From IMG/VR virus record IMGVR_UViG_3300006919_000111, positions 1 to 43,004 of that record: a DNA stretch of 43,004 nt; one strand, given 5' to 3'. Within the stretch, counting starts at the first letter, position 1. Every line of letters starts with the position of its first letter. Positions 8,786-15,282 of this stretch are shown here, one piece after another. The translations under genes and the position numbers were made by a program. Below the pieces are notes generated by a model. It had not been told where the DNA came from and ran no database searches. It saw nothing but the letters and a program-made list of their open reading frames with translations. This DNA is from a virus.

Positions 8786-9624
8786 TTTGCTTGTTGGGTT
8801 ACGAGATCGTAGTCAGTCTGCAACATCGCGCTCAATAATGCAGCTTGCATCATCAAGGGCTTCGGGTGCAGTGAACCACGACGCTCTAGGTCTTGAGAAG
8901 TGAGGGACAGTTCTGGTGTAATTGGATCCGAGTAAGGATCAAACTCTTCCATCATCTCTGCCATCTCTCCCATGCCATCCTGCATTATCTTGAGCATGGC
9001 ATCAGGTCCATCAATGTCGCTATCGACTCGGAGTCTGCGACAGATCAATCCTTCTTTCTTGCCGTCCACTTCCTTCACTCGGATGAACAGCGACTGAGCA
9101 ACTTCGACAAACCAAAGCAACACATGAAGACAGTGGTCTTCTTCCATTGCTTCACGAAGTTCAGTCTCAGTTTCAAAGGTGTGACCAGCCAGACTACTGA
9201 AGTAGAAAGCAGCTTGGTCGTGAAGGTAGAAGTCAAAGATCATCTCTGCTCTCTTCTCCTTCGTCATCTTCAATGGAGACATCCGTTTAGGAGTCACCAG
9301 TGACTCTCTGAGCAGCACCTTCTGCTCCTTGGACAGTTTGTCCAAGTCATCCTGACTGACTCCGACAGCCCGTAGGACATCATCATCGTCGTGCTTGCCT
9401 TGGTTCTTGCACTCCTCCATATGCAGAGCCAGCATCGTGTTGGCGATCTTCTCTGCATACTTGGACATGAATGGATCAATCATCTCTTCGTCCATCAGAG
9501 TGCGAACGAAGCTATGGTAGTGAGGGAAGGTGACTGGAAAAGTCACAGGAACGAGATCGTCATGCAACTCAAGTGGTTTGAGTTTCATCAGGTGATCTCG
9601 GATAGGTAGTTCAGGGTGGTTCAT
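8782..9624 (-). CDS. hypothetical protein of the ATPase module, 280 aa
   Basis: Mostly helical, acidic protein without a recognised domain. I chose the ATG at 9624 because AAGGAG lies four bases before it; a longer frame up to 9687 lacks a ribosome binding site and crosses a hairpin at 9655-9677. The C-terminal third has a Met- and acid-rich stretch (MLKIMQDGMGEMAEMMEEF) and a region that reads like a helical binding surface. It sits between the VWA-like gene and the acidic-protein gene and overlaps the latter by four bases, so it is likely a partner in the same complex. Confidence 0.75.
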   Translation of the reverse strand: MNHPELPIRDHLMKLKPLELHDDLVPVTFPVTFPHYHSFVRTLMDEEMIDPFMSKYAEKIANTMLALHMEECKNQGKHDDDDVLRAVGVSQDDLDKLSKEQKVLLRESLVTPKRMSPLKMTKEKRAEMIFDFYLHDQAAFYFSSLAGHTFETETELREAMEEDHCLHVLLWFVEVAQSLFIRVKEVDGKKEGLICRRLRVDSDIDGPDAMLKIMQDGMGEMAEMMEEFDPYSDPITPELSLTSQDLERRGSLHPKPLMMQAALLSAMLQTDYDLVTQQAK

Positions 9625-9654
9625 TCTACTCCTTGGTTGTTGCGGGTTGGTGTT

Positions 9655-9677
9655 GGCAGAGTACAAAGCCCTCTGCC
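9655..9677 (-). other. leader hairpin before the 280-aa gene
   Basis: Perfect 7-bp inverted repeat GGCAGAG/CTCTGCC with a 9-base loop, between the stop of the VWA-like gene (9700) and the start at 9624. No U-run follows, so it is more likely an RNA processing or stability element than a terminator. Confidence 0.6.
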
Positions 9678-9699
9678 ATGGCTTCATTCCTGGAGGGAA

Positions 9700-10830
9700 C
9701 TATGCGATGAACCCCTCGACCGACTTGGTTAAGAAGTTCAAAGCATTCTCTTCTGACTGGAAGTCAGGGACGAGGATTGCATTCTCACGATCCAATCCTA
9801 GCTGTTGCATTGTCGCTGCAATGTAGTCAGGTACAGCAGAGACACAGCGCATAGATCCGATGCTTGACTGCCTGTGTCTATTCTCCTGTTTGTGACCTGG
9901 ACCTTTGAGCCTGTCAGCCAACTCTGGTGGACACTCTTCAGGCAAGTGAACCGTACCGATAGCACGGTAGCCTTGTGAAGTGAATGTTTGGCCACTCGCC
10001 ATGACTGCTGCAATCAGGTCAGTGTTCAGGTCTTCGTTAGGCTCCTTCACTTTGCAGAAAGTGCCGTGGAAAGCATTGCGATTGTTCCGATTGGCGAAGC
10101 CTAGCTCTTTAGCTTGGAGTGCGCTCAACTCAGCAGCTTCCGTCACATAGACGGCATACTCACATGAGATGAGTTCAACTCGATAGCCAGCAGCTTCCAG
10201 CTTGTCCACAAGGACACATCCAACTGCACCAGACCAGAACCAGCCTTCTTCTGACCGTCCACCATTGCCACCGAAGTTGGCCACAACGGTCACAGTAGGA
10301 TCAAGCTTGCCGATCCGCCTCTTTCTGGCTTCCCATGCAGTATCACACTGTCCGCCATACAGACGGTCGTAACTCAGTTCGTCACCATCATCGAGCCACA
10401 TCCGATGTCGCTCAATGCCTGTCGGTTGCCAGTTCTCAGAGAGATCCATCAACCGTAGGTTGTACTCACGGATCTTGTCCCCAAGGATCGGGCTACCTTG
10501 CTTGAGTGCAAGTCGGCAGTCGTTCCACTGCCAATCGCTAGGGGCATCAGGCAGGACGAGAGACGGCTCTCCTCCGCCAACGATGCACCCATGCTCATAG
10601 GCTCTGGTGTTCCACTTTCCTCTCTGCTCAGCCAGCATCTTGCCAACTAGGTCGATGTCAGCGAGTGCGGCAGTGTTCATGTAGACGGCAGTAGACAGCC
10701 CGTGATTCTTCCTACGGGTTGCACCATTCCTTACATAGGAATCGCACCATATCGACCGCCATTCATACTCTCCTGTTGGATCAGCTAGTCGGCTGTCCCA
10801 TAACAGGTCAAGTTCAATCTCTTGCGTCAT
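9700..10830 (-). CDS. degenerate VWA-like protein, predicted partner of the AAA+ ATPase
   Basis: 376 aa. The middle (about residues 180-235) has a Rossmann-type pattern, VTVVANFGGNGGRS then a helix, then LEAAGYRVELI, which resembles the first strand, MIDAS loop, helix and second strand of a von Willebrand A domain. The canonical metal motif DxSxS is not present: the loop reads NFGGN instead. Phage and actinobacterial proteins of this kind commonly sit next to MoxR-type ATPases, which is also the case here. The N-terminal part is rich in Trp, Asp and Gly and not recognised. ATG at 10830 follows GGAGG with good spacing. VWA assignment is inference from pattern and context. Confidence 0.65.
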   Translation of the reverse strand: MTQEIELDLLWDSRLADPTGEYEWRSIWCDSYVRNGATRRKNHGLSTAVYMNTAALADIDLVGKMLAEQRGKWNTRAYEHGCIVGGGEPSLVLPDAPSDWQWNDCRLALKQGSPILGDKIREYNLRLMDLSENWQPTGIERHRMWLDDGDELSYDRLYGGQCDTAWEARKRRIGKLDPTVTVVANFGGNGGRSEEGWFWSGAVGCVLVDKLEAAGYRVELISCEYAVYVTEAAELSALQAKELGFANRNNRNAFHGTFCKVKEPNEDLNTDLIAAVMASGQTFTSQGYRAIGTVHLPEECPPELADRLKGPGHKQENRHRQSSIGSMRCVSAVPDYIAATMQQLGLDRENAILVPDFQSEENALNFLTKSVEGFIA

Positions 10831-10866
10831 CTTCGTTTCCTCCAGGTTACGAGTTTTGGGTTGTTA

Positions 10867-10908
10867 GCTCCCTTAGAGACTTCGCTAAAGCTATGTCTCT
10901 AAGGGAGC
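10867..10908 (-). other. 14-bp leader hairpin between ATPase and VWA-like genes
   Basis: Perfect 14-bp inverted repeat (10867-10880 with 10895-10908; arm GCTCCCTTAGAGAC) around a 14-base loop. It fills most of the gap between two genes. There is no U-run after the 3' arm in the direction of transcription, so an RNase III-type processing site or mRNA stabiliser is more likely than a terminator. Confidence 0.8.
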
Positions 10909-10919
10909 GTAGCCACTCT

Positions 10920-12467
10920 CTATGCGAGTGCGGCTGTCTTCTCTTCCCTTGGCCAGTCAATCATCAACTGCTCAACGCAGTCCTTGACCGTCCACTTCAG
11001 AGCGATTCGGAACTGGTAAGCATCTCGCAGGGACTGAGTGTCCACCACTTGACGAATGCCTTTCTCCTTCACATTTTTGCGGATGCGGATCCACTCACTT
11101 CGCAGTTCGCTATCAGGACACAATGCCTGTTCGACTGCTGGTGAGTAGTCCCATTCAATCAGGTTCATCTTGAACCGTCGAAGCGTAGCCTTGTCGAGTT
11201 GGTTTCGACCTACATACATCCGATCTCGCCCGTTGCCAGTGGTGTTTGCACCAGCGATCAGGACGAAGTTTGAGTGACGCTCAGCAAAGGGCTTTTCAAC
11301 CCTGTTCGGCACTGAGATTCGACCACCAGACACTGCGTCGTTAATCACGATCAACACATTCGGATCTGCTGCATCCATCTCATCCAACAGGAACACTCCA
11401 CCATTCTCGTAGAGACGGATGAAGTCAGACTGAGCGTATTCAAACTTGCCACCTTCTCCCGAAGGGATGAGACGGCCAAGCAACTGCCCCTCAGACATTC
11501 CCGCTGAGCATGAGATCGAAGCGTAGTCACGGTCAAGGGCTTTCGCTACTTGAGCAGCAGCATGAGTTTTACCTGAGCCTGATGGACCGACCAGGAATGC
11601 GTTTGGCATCACCTGGACTCGATTCAACAACTCAGTGAACTTCTCATGCACCAGCCCCACAGGAACTTCCGTTCCTTGGGGAGTCACGACAGTGATCTTC
11701 TTAGCTCCAGCTTCATCCAGAGCCTTTTCAACTTGCTCAGCAACAACAGCAGGCAACTTCGTTGCAACTGCCTCATCGACTGCTGAGCCTGACCACTTGT
11801 CCACCAGGATTTTGACTTGCGTCTCATCCACTCCATCCTTGGACCGATGCTTGCGGATTGCTTCGGCAACTTGCTTGCCAAACATTCCATGCTGCTGCTC
11901 AAGGATGTCCAGAGCCTGTGATGCGTCCTCATCAGCGTCCTGCTTGACAGTCGGCTTCTGAATCAGCGTCTTCAAGTCATCCATGATCGGTGCTTTGAAG
12001 TCTGCACCTTCTCCTTTGGAAATTGGCCAAGGCCAGTCACCGTAGTTGGTGATTCGACTCGCCCAAACATCTCCGCTGGAAAGACCTTGCTTGACTTCTT
12101 GGAAGTCGATGTTTCCAACATTGGTTTTCTTGACGAAGATCCCTTGATGGTTCAAGACCTTGCGAGCAAGGTACTTTTGAGTTCGGTTACTGCCAGCAAT
12201 GGCCACACGGCCACTGTCAGCATCTCCGTCCACATTGGAAACTCCAAAAGTTGGATGATTCCAAGGTGCTACTCGACTGCTGTGTTCGACGACAATCGTA
12301 GAACCGACAAAGGGCTTGCCGAAAACTGGATTGTCAGAGTGGACACTCTCAGCCATTGCAAAGTCTTGCGCTGACTTGAGATCCTTGAACTGTGCTTGCC
12401 GAGCAGGGATGAAGTACATCCTCTCGGGATTTTCATTGTCCTGCACATGGCGAAGGACTGCATACAT
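10920..12467 (-). CDS. MoxR/CobS-type AAA+ ATPase
   Basis: 515 aa. The C-terminal half is an AAA+ module: Walker A GPSGSGKTH (K300), a pore/substrate loop region SAGMSEGQLLGRLIPSGE typical of the MoxR/CobS/dynein-related clade, Walker B VFLLDEMD (D362, E363), a sensor 1 region ending in GANTTGNG, and Arg residues in the DKATLRRF segment that can serve as the arginine finger. The N-terminal 200 residues are of unknown type. MoxR ATPases work as chaperone-like remodellers with VWA proteins, and CobS inserts cobalt with the VWA protein CobT; a VWA-like gene follows directly. The ATG follows a Shine-Dalgarno sequence held in a hairpin loop. ATPase call sure, substrate unknown. Confidence 0.9.
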   Translation of the reverse strand: MYAVLRHVQDNENPERMYFIPARQAQFKDLKSAQDFAMAESVHSDNPVFGKPFVGSTIVVEHSSRVAPWNHPTFGVSNVDGDADSGRVAIAGSNRTQKYLARKVLNHQGIFVKKTNVGNIDFQEVKQGLSSGDVWASRITNYGDWPWPISKGEGADFKAPIMDDLKTLIQKPTVKQDADEDASQALDILEQQHGMFGKQVAEAIRKHRSKDGVDETQVKILVDKWSGSAVDEAVATKLPAVVAEQVEKALDEAGAKKITVVTPQGTEVPVGLVHEKFTELLNRVQVMPNAFLVGPSGSGKTHAAAQVAKALDRDYASISCSAGMSEGQLLGRLIPSGEGGKFEYAQSDFIRLYENGGVFLLDEMDAADPNVLIVINDAVSGGRISVPNRVEKPFAERHSNFVLIAGANTTGNGRDRMYVGRNQLDKATLRRFKMNLIEWDYSPAVEQALCPDSELRSEWIRIRKNVKEKGIRQVVDTQSLRDAYQFRIALKWTVKDCVEQLMIDWPREEKTAALA

Positions 12468-12469
12468 TG

Positions 12470-12486
12470 ATTCACCTCCAGTGAAT
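12470..12486 (-). promoter_or_regulatory. Shine-Dalgarno in hairpin loop (ATPase gene)
   Basis: ATTCAC-TGGAG-GTGAAT: a 6-bp stem whose five-base loop is the ribosome binding site, eight bases before the ATG at 12467. One of five leaders with the same design and different stem sequences. Confidence 0.7.
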
Positions 12487-12550
12487 GACGATTGTGGGTT
12501 TAGCCTTGAGATTCCACTGATCGGCCAACTTCAGTGGTTGATTTTGGGTT

Positions 12551-12619
12551 GTCCCTCTTAATCTATTGAAGTCGTAGACTCCTTCAATAGTTAAGAGGGA
12601 CTTACTAGCTTGGTGCTAG
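12551..12619 (-). other. tandem hairpins in the ATPase leader, one with a 20-bp stem
   Basis: The main hairpin is 12551-12601: arms begin GTCCCTCTTAA and pair over 20 bp with one bulged base, around a 10-base loop. A second small hairpin lies just upstream in the transcript at 12605-12619 (CTAGC/GCTAG, 5-base loop). No U-run follows. The long regular stem is what RNase III cuts in T7 early mRNA, so processing between genes is a reasonable inference. Confidence 0.8.
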
Positions 12620-12649
12620 CGAACTTTTCAACTCAGCGACAGACCAAGC

Positions 12650-12766
12650 TTACACTGCAATGCTCAGGATAATCAACCACCACAACAGGTAGAGACACCA
12701 CAGGTATGCGGGTTCTACATCTTGTGCCTGATCGTTTGCCCCATCATCTTCGCGGTCATTCTTCAT
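12650..12766 (-). CDS. 38-aa single-span membrane peptide
   Basis: Short gene that starts with ATG inside the last codons of the 111-aa gene upstream (overlap ATGAAGAATGA) in another frame and ends at TAA 12652-12650. The first 19 residues are hydrophilic and acidic (KNDREDDGANDQAQDVEP); residues 20-38 are one hydrophobic stretch, AYLWCLYLLWWLIILSIAV, ending at the stop. That is the look of a small tail-anchored inner-membrane protein, with N-terminus in the cytoplasm. There is no strong ribosome binding site, so translation would depend on coupling to the upstream gene. Small early membrane peptides of phages often block host functions or superinfection, but here the role is unknown. Confidence 0.6.
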   Translation of the reverse strand: MKNDREDDGANDQAQDVEPAYLWCLYLLWWLIILSIAV

Positions 12767-13091
12767 CGGAAGAATCCACATAGCACTTGGCCAACGCTCG
12801 TTGCATCTCGTCCAGTTCATGCTTGAGATGCAGACTGAACATGACCATATGCATTGCAGTCATCTTGAGTTTGTTAGGCAGAACATCAGTCTCCTGATCC
12901 GACAGGCTGTTGATGATCTCGATCAACTCCTTGAAGAGTTCAAGGCTCTTCATCATGGCTGGAATGCTGTTCAGCACCAGGACACTCACAGAGTCCGAAT
13001 CCATGTCAAGCACAAGCTTGCTGTCGGCGTGTTCCGGCGAGTGATCTCCCGCCATGTCTGGTGTGAGGATTAAGCGTAGAGTTTCGTTCAT
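12756..13091 (-). CDS. hypothetical acidic protein, 111 aa
   Basis: Helical acidic protein, unrecognised, with Leu and Met rich helices and a C-terminus DSSDEE. The ATG at 13091 follows GGAGG and is the evident start; the longer open frame to 13145 runs through the leader hairpins and has no ribosome binding site. Its 3' end overlaps the 38-aa membrane peptide gene. Confidence 0.75.
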   Translation of the reverse strand: MNETLRLILTPDMAGDHSPEHADSKLVLDMDSDSVSVLVLNSIPAMMKSLELFKELIEIINSLSDQETDVLPNKLKMTAMHMVMFSLHLKHELDEMQRALAKCYVDSSDEE

Positions 13092-13095
13092 TGTT

Positions 13096-13109
13096 GACCC
13101 TCCAGGGTC
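13096..13109 (-). promoter_or_regulatory. Shine-Dalgarno in hairpin loop (111-aa gene at 13091)
   Basis: GACC-CTGGAG-GGTC: 4-bp stem with the ribosome binding site in the loop, eight bases before the ATG at 13091. Confidence 0.6.
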
Positions 13110-13132
13110 GTGCAAGGTGTCTGCCTCATCAG

Positions 13133-13173
13133 TAGTCGGAGACAATCCCGACTAGACACTGCCGTAGCAGTGT
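13133..13173 (-). other. tandem leader hairpins with a UACG tetraloop (copy 1)
   Basis: In the transcript the first hairpin is ACACTGC-TACG-GCAGTGT (13156-13173), a 7-bp stem closed as C(UACG)G, one of the very stable UNCG tetraloops. It is followed by TAGTCGG/CCGACTA (13133-13154). The first hairpin recurs unchanged at 13583-13600. No U-run follows either. Confidence 0.75.
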
Positions 13174-13181
13174 TTCGGCTA

Positions 13182-13517
13182 TTAAGATCGGGCCACTTGA
13201 GTGAATCCGCCTTCCAGGGAGACAGAGAACCATCCCGAAGGGTCCAGTTCCTTGCCGTCCTTCGACTCAAACAGTGCAAAATCCTTTTGGAACAGTGCAA
13301 AGGGAAAGCCCAAGTGAGTCAACAGGCCATTGATTCTCTCTCGGGTAGTTGGAGTATTCCAACCAGCGCAAGAGATGAACAGTTCATTGTCTTTGCCCCA
13401 CTCGGCAATCAAGTTGCCGTGTAGCAGCATCATGCCGCCACATACTTGAGTGTTGGCCTTCTTGAACTTGCGTCCCAAGGTGAATGCTCGTGCAGCTTCT
13501 TTCGTGATCTTTCGCAT
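13182..13517 (-). CDS. phage hypothetical protein, 111 aa
   Basis: Small soluble protein. The arrangement of an N-terminal AARAFTLGRKFKKANTQV, then LLHGNLIAEWG, then AGWNTPTTRERINGLL matches a widespread family of phage hypothetical proteins of similar size, for which I know no function. The ATG at 13517 follows GGAGGAAAC; an upstream in-frame extension to 13586 overlaps leader hairpins and is rejected. Confidence 0.8.
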   Translation of the reverse strand: MRKITKEAARAFTLGRKFKKANTQVCGGMMLLHGNLIAEWGKDNELFISCAGWNTPTTRERINGLLTHLGFPFALFQKDFALFESKDGKELDPSGWFSVSLEGGFTQVARS

Positions 13518-13520
13518 CTT

Positions 13521-13537
13521 TGTTTCCTCCAGAAACA
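13521..13537 (-). promoter_or_regulatory. Shine-Dalgarno in hairpin loop (gene at 13517)
   Basis: TGTTTC-TGGAG-GAAACA: 6-bp stem, ribosome binding site in the loop, nine bases before the ATG. Near-identical to the leader at 14039-14055. Confidence 0.7.
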
Positions 13538-13560
13538 GGGTTTGAGCGAGTCTCTTCAGT

Positions 13561-13600
13561 GATGCCATGCTCAAGGCATCAGACACTGCCGTAGCAGTGT
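13561..13600 (-). other. tandem leader hairpins with a UACG tetraloop (copy 2)
   Basis: Hairpin ACACTGC-TACG-GCAGTGT at 13583-13600, identical to the copy at 13156-13173, followed in the transcript by GATGCC/GGCATC (13561-13580) with an 8-base loop. Same layout as copy 1: shared hairpin first, then a gene-specific hairpin, then the ribosome binding site hairpin. Confidence 0.75.
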
Positions 13601-13609
13601 TTCGACGGT

Positions 13610-13777
13610 TTAGAAGTTGCCACAGGCCACCATCTGCTCATAGGTCAGGATGATGTCGGCTCTGTTGAGCCAGCCTGTGTCACCTGTCGTCATGTCCACA
13701 ACATACAGGTATTCGTTCCCATCTCGGTAGACGGTCCAGGTTTCACTTCCGCCACAGGCAGGGATGTACCTATGCAT
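13610..13777 (-). CDS. hypothetical protein, 55 aa
   Basis: Small protein with a beta-rich look (ETWTVYRDGNEYLYVVDM) and two cysteines; resembles small phage proteins that carry a WxVYRDGxxYxVxDM strand pair, function unknown. I prefer the ATG at 13777 because GGAGGG lies five bases before it. It overlaps the stop of the upstream gene. A longer frame from 13801 has no ribosome binding site. Confidence 0.65.
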   Translation of the reverse strand: MHRYIPACGGSETWTVYRDGNEYLYVVDMTTGDTGWLNRADIILTYEQMVACGNF

Positions 13778-14036
13778 CGCATCCCTCCGGCACTTCGCCA
13801 TTGTGGACGAAGTTCAGACAGATACCGCAGATGTCCATCTCATCCATGACTCCATCCTTTTCGACACCTTCCTCATCATCCACTAGGTTCTCGACCGTGT
13901 AGACATCACAGGGAAGGGAATCGCATAGGTCACAGCCCATGTGAGAGAAGAAGGGATCAGTGTCGGGCATCCCAAAAGAGATAATCCTCCGACATTGAAT
14001 CTCAGTTTCAACTGTGATCAGGTTCCAATCAGACAT
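13770..14036 (-). CDS. first early gene: cysteine-rich hypothetical protein, 88 aa
   Basis: First gene after the early promoter, so it is probably among the first phage proteins made. Cysteines are grouped as CDLCDSLPC and CGICLNF, which could bind a metal, separated by an acidic stretch (DDEEGVEKDG). Not recognised. The ATG at 14036 follows GGAGGAAAC. In T7 the first early genes (0.3, 0.4 and others) disarm host defence or host functions; position alone suggests a similar role here. Confidence 0.75.
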   Translation of the reverse strand: MSDWNLITVETEIQCRRIISFGMPDTDPFFSHMGCDLCDSLPCDVYTVENLVDDEEGVEKDGVMDEMDICGICLNFVHNGEVPEGCDA

Positions 14037-14038
14037 TT

Positions 14039-14055
14039 TGTTTCCTCCAGAAACA
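14039..14055 (-). promoter_or_regulatory. Shine-Dalgarno in hairpin loop (first early gene)
   Basis: TGTTTC-TGGAG-GAAACA, with the ribosome binding site in the loop, eight bases before the ATG at 14036. A further hairpin ATCTGGC/GCCAGAT lies upstream in the transcript at 14077-14101. Confidence 0.7.
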
Positions 14056-14520
14056 GGGTTTTGGCGAGATCTTCAGATCTGGCATAGCCAAGTAGCCAGA
14101 TGAGATCCGAGGGAGCCTTGAACAGACTCGCTCGGACCTTTCACAATGATCGTATGCTTCTGATCTTTTCCCAAGTTGCCTCTTCCAGGGATTGACCTGG
14201 ACAATGAGCCGTCAACTTGAGTTTGAACCGTTCTCAGCTTGCGCTGATCTTCCGTGGAAGTCCCCTCAGGGCGGTTGAGTGTGTCGTGTTGTCAATAAGC
14301 TGATGAGCGAGTCATCCAACAGGTTCGGATCAGGAACCAGGGACAGCCAGTTTCGTCGGGATCAGCGACTCAGCAAGGCCGTCACTATCTCGCGCGTCGC
14401 GAGGCAAAACGGCACTTACGACGGCTCAGCCAAAACTACCTACGGTAAGTTCTTCCACATTTTCCTAAGCAAATCGCTATCTCGGTGCTTCCCAACTTCC
14501 TAGTTGCCGTCTTCGACGGA

Positions 14521-14745
14521 GCGAGCGCACTCTCACACGACGCTCAGGAAGCTTCGCTACGAGCGCACTGCACTCAGGCACTCGCCACACGGCTAGGCAC
14601 TTGAGCGAGCAGGAGCAGGCACTAGCGCAAGCCTGAGCGAACAGGAGCCTGAGCAGGCCCAAGAGCGAGTGCAGACAGGCTCAGGCAAAGGCACGATGGT
14701 GGATGGATGCGTGCAATCTGTGCGGATTCGTGGGCCTCAGGCACT
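14521..14745. repeat. patch of short imperfect direct repeats in the early leader
   Basis: The octamer (C/T)AGGCACT occurs at 14575, 14594, 14616 and 14738, and GAGCGAG/GAGCGAA/GAGCGCA units recur at about 14523, 14561, 14603, 14635 and 14663, mixed with GCCTGAGC. The first three octamers are spaced 19 and 22 bases. T7 carries arrays of short repeats next to its terminal repeats; this patch has a similar position. Confidence 0.6.
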
Positions 14746-14840
14746 CACTTGGACTTGCCTGTATCACTCACGGGCATGATGTGTGCGGTGATTCACGCGC
14801 ATGATGCGGGCGTACGGGGGCGTAGGTGAGTATCACTGTC

Positions 14841-14869
14841 GATATATAGGTACTTACTAACCTGGTCAA
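14841..14869 (-). promoter_or_regulatory. sigma70-type early promoter
   Basis: On the minus strand TTGACC (14864-14869), a 17-base spacer, then TATATC (14841-14846), pointing at the early genes. It starts about 80 bases after a terminator that would stop transcription coming from terminase, so this is where host RNA polymerase would begin on the incoming genome. Confidence 0.75.
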
Positions 14870-14946
14870 AAATCGGTTTTGCATATACCAGTCATCTTTC
14901 AGGTAGTCCTTCTAGGGACTGTTCTAGAAAGGTTCGGGGAGACATG

Positions 14947-14981
14947 AAAAAACAGCTACCCCTATTTCTAGGAGTAGCTGT
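14947..14981 (-). terminator. Rho-independent terminator before the early promoter
   Basis: A 13-bp stem (ACAGCTACTCCTA with its complement, one G-U pair), a GAAA tetraloop and a following run of T on the minus strand. It would isolate late transcription from the early promoter. Confidence 0.88.
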
Positions 14982-15232
14982 CTATGCATCGTTTCTGGAG
15001 GTAGAACCTGACTCTCTGAGAGAGGAGCAACTCTTAAACCCACTTATGAGTCACTCTTGGCCTGCTGCTTCCATTATTAGACAGCAGACGAATAGTTCTA
15101 GTATTTACATACTAAATATTTACTAAGAAGTATTGATAACCAATGTCTTAGCTAAAAGTCTTTTTAACAATCTCTTCTCTAATGGATCATCAAAGAATCT
15201 TCTAAAACCCTGTTAGATAGATACTAAGTAAA

Positions 15233-15265
15233 GATTGAGATATGTGTCAAGCACATATCTCAATC
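15233..15265 (-). terminator. terminator after the large terminase gene
   Basis: Perfect 14-bp stem GATTGAGATATGTG with its complement, five-base loop, then TTTACTT on the minus strand, 18 bases after the terminase stop. The U-run is short, so part of its role may be 3'-end protection. Confidence 0.75.
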
Positions 15266-15282
15266 AAACACTAGAACCACAC

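Larger units (their letters stand above)
14037..15282. other. non-coding region between terminase and first early gene; probable genome-end region
   Basis: About 1.25 kb without a convincing gene on either strand. It holds, in transcription order: a terminator right after the large terminase gene, an AT-rich stretch (about 15080-15240), a second terminator at 14947-14981, a sigma70-type promoter at 14841-14869, a GC-rich patch of short repeats (14521-14745) and a roughly 800-base leader before the first early gene. In T7 the junction of terminase end and early promoter is where the linear genome ends and terminal repeats lie, so the physical ends are most likely here (inference). Confidence 0.7.

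Noticed and set aside
9625-9687. N-terminal extension of the 280-aa gene
   Set aside because: No ribosome binding site and it covers a leader hairpin; ATG 9624 follows AAGGAG.
10867-12601. Long early stems as Rho-independent terminators
   Set aside because: No U-run follows on the transcribed strand and genes continue directly after them.
13518-13586. N-terminal extension of the gene at 13517
   Set aside because: It translates leader hairpins; the internal ATG has a strong ribosome binding site.
14279-14503. Plus-strand open frame of 74 aa
   Set aside because: No ribosome binding site, low-complexity residue mix, opposite to all transcription.
14477-14662. Minus-strand frame of 61 aa in the repeat patch
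   Set aside because: TTG start without a ribosome binding site; Arg/Cys/Leu-rich translation follows from the GC-rich short repeats.
14944-15126. Plus-strand open frame of 60 aa in the non-coding region
   Set aside because: It begins inside a strong terminator, has no promoter of its own, and no other gene uses the plus strand.
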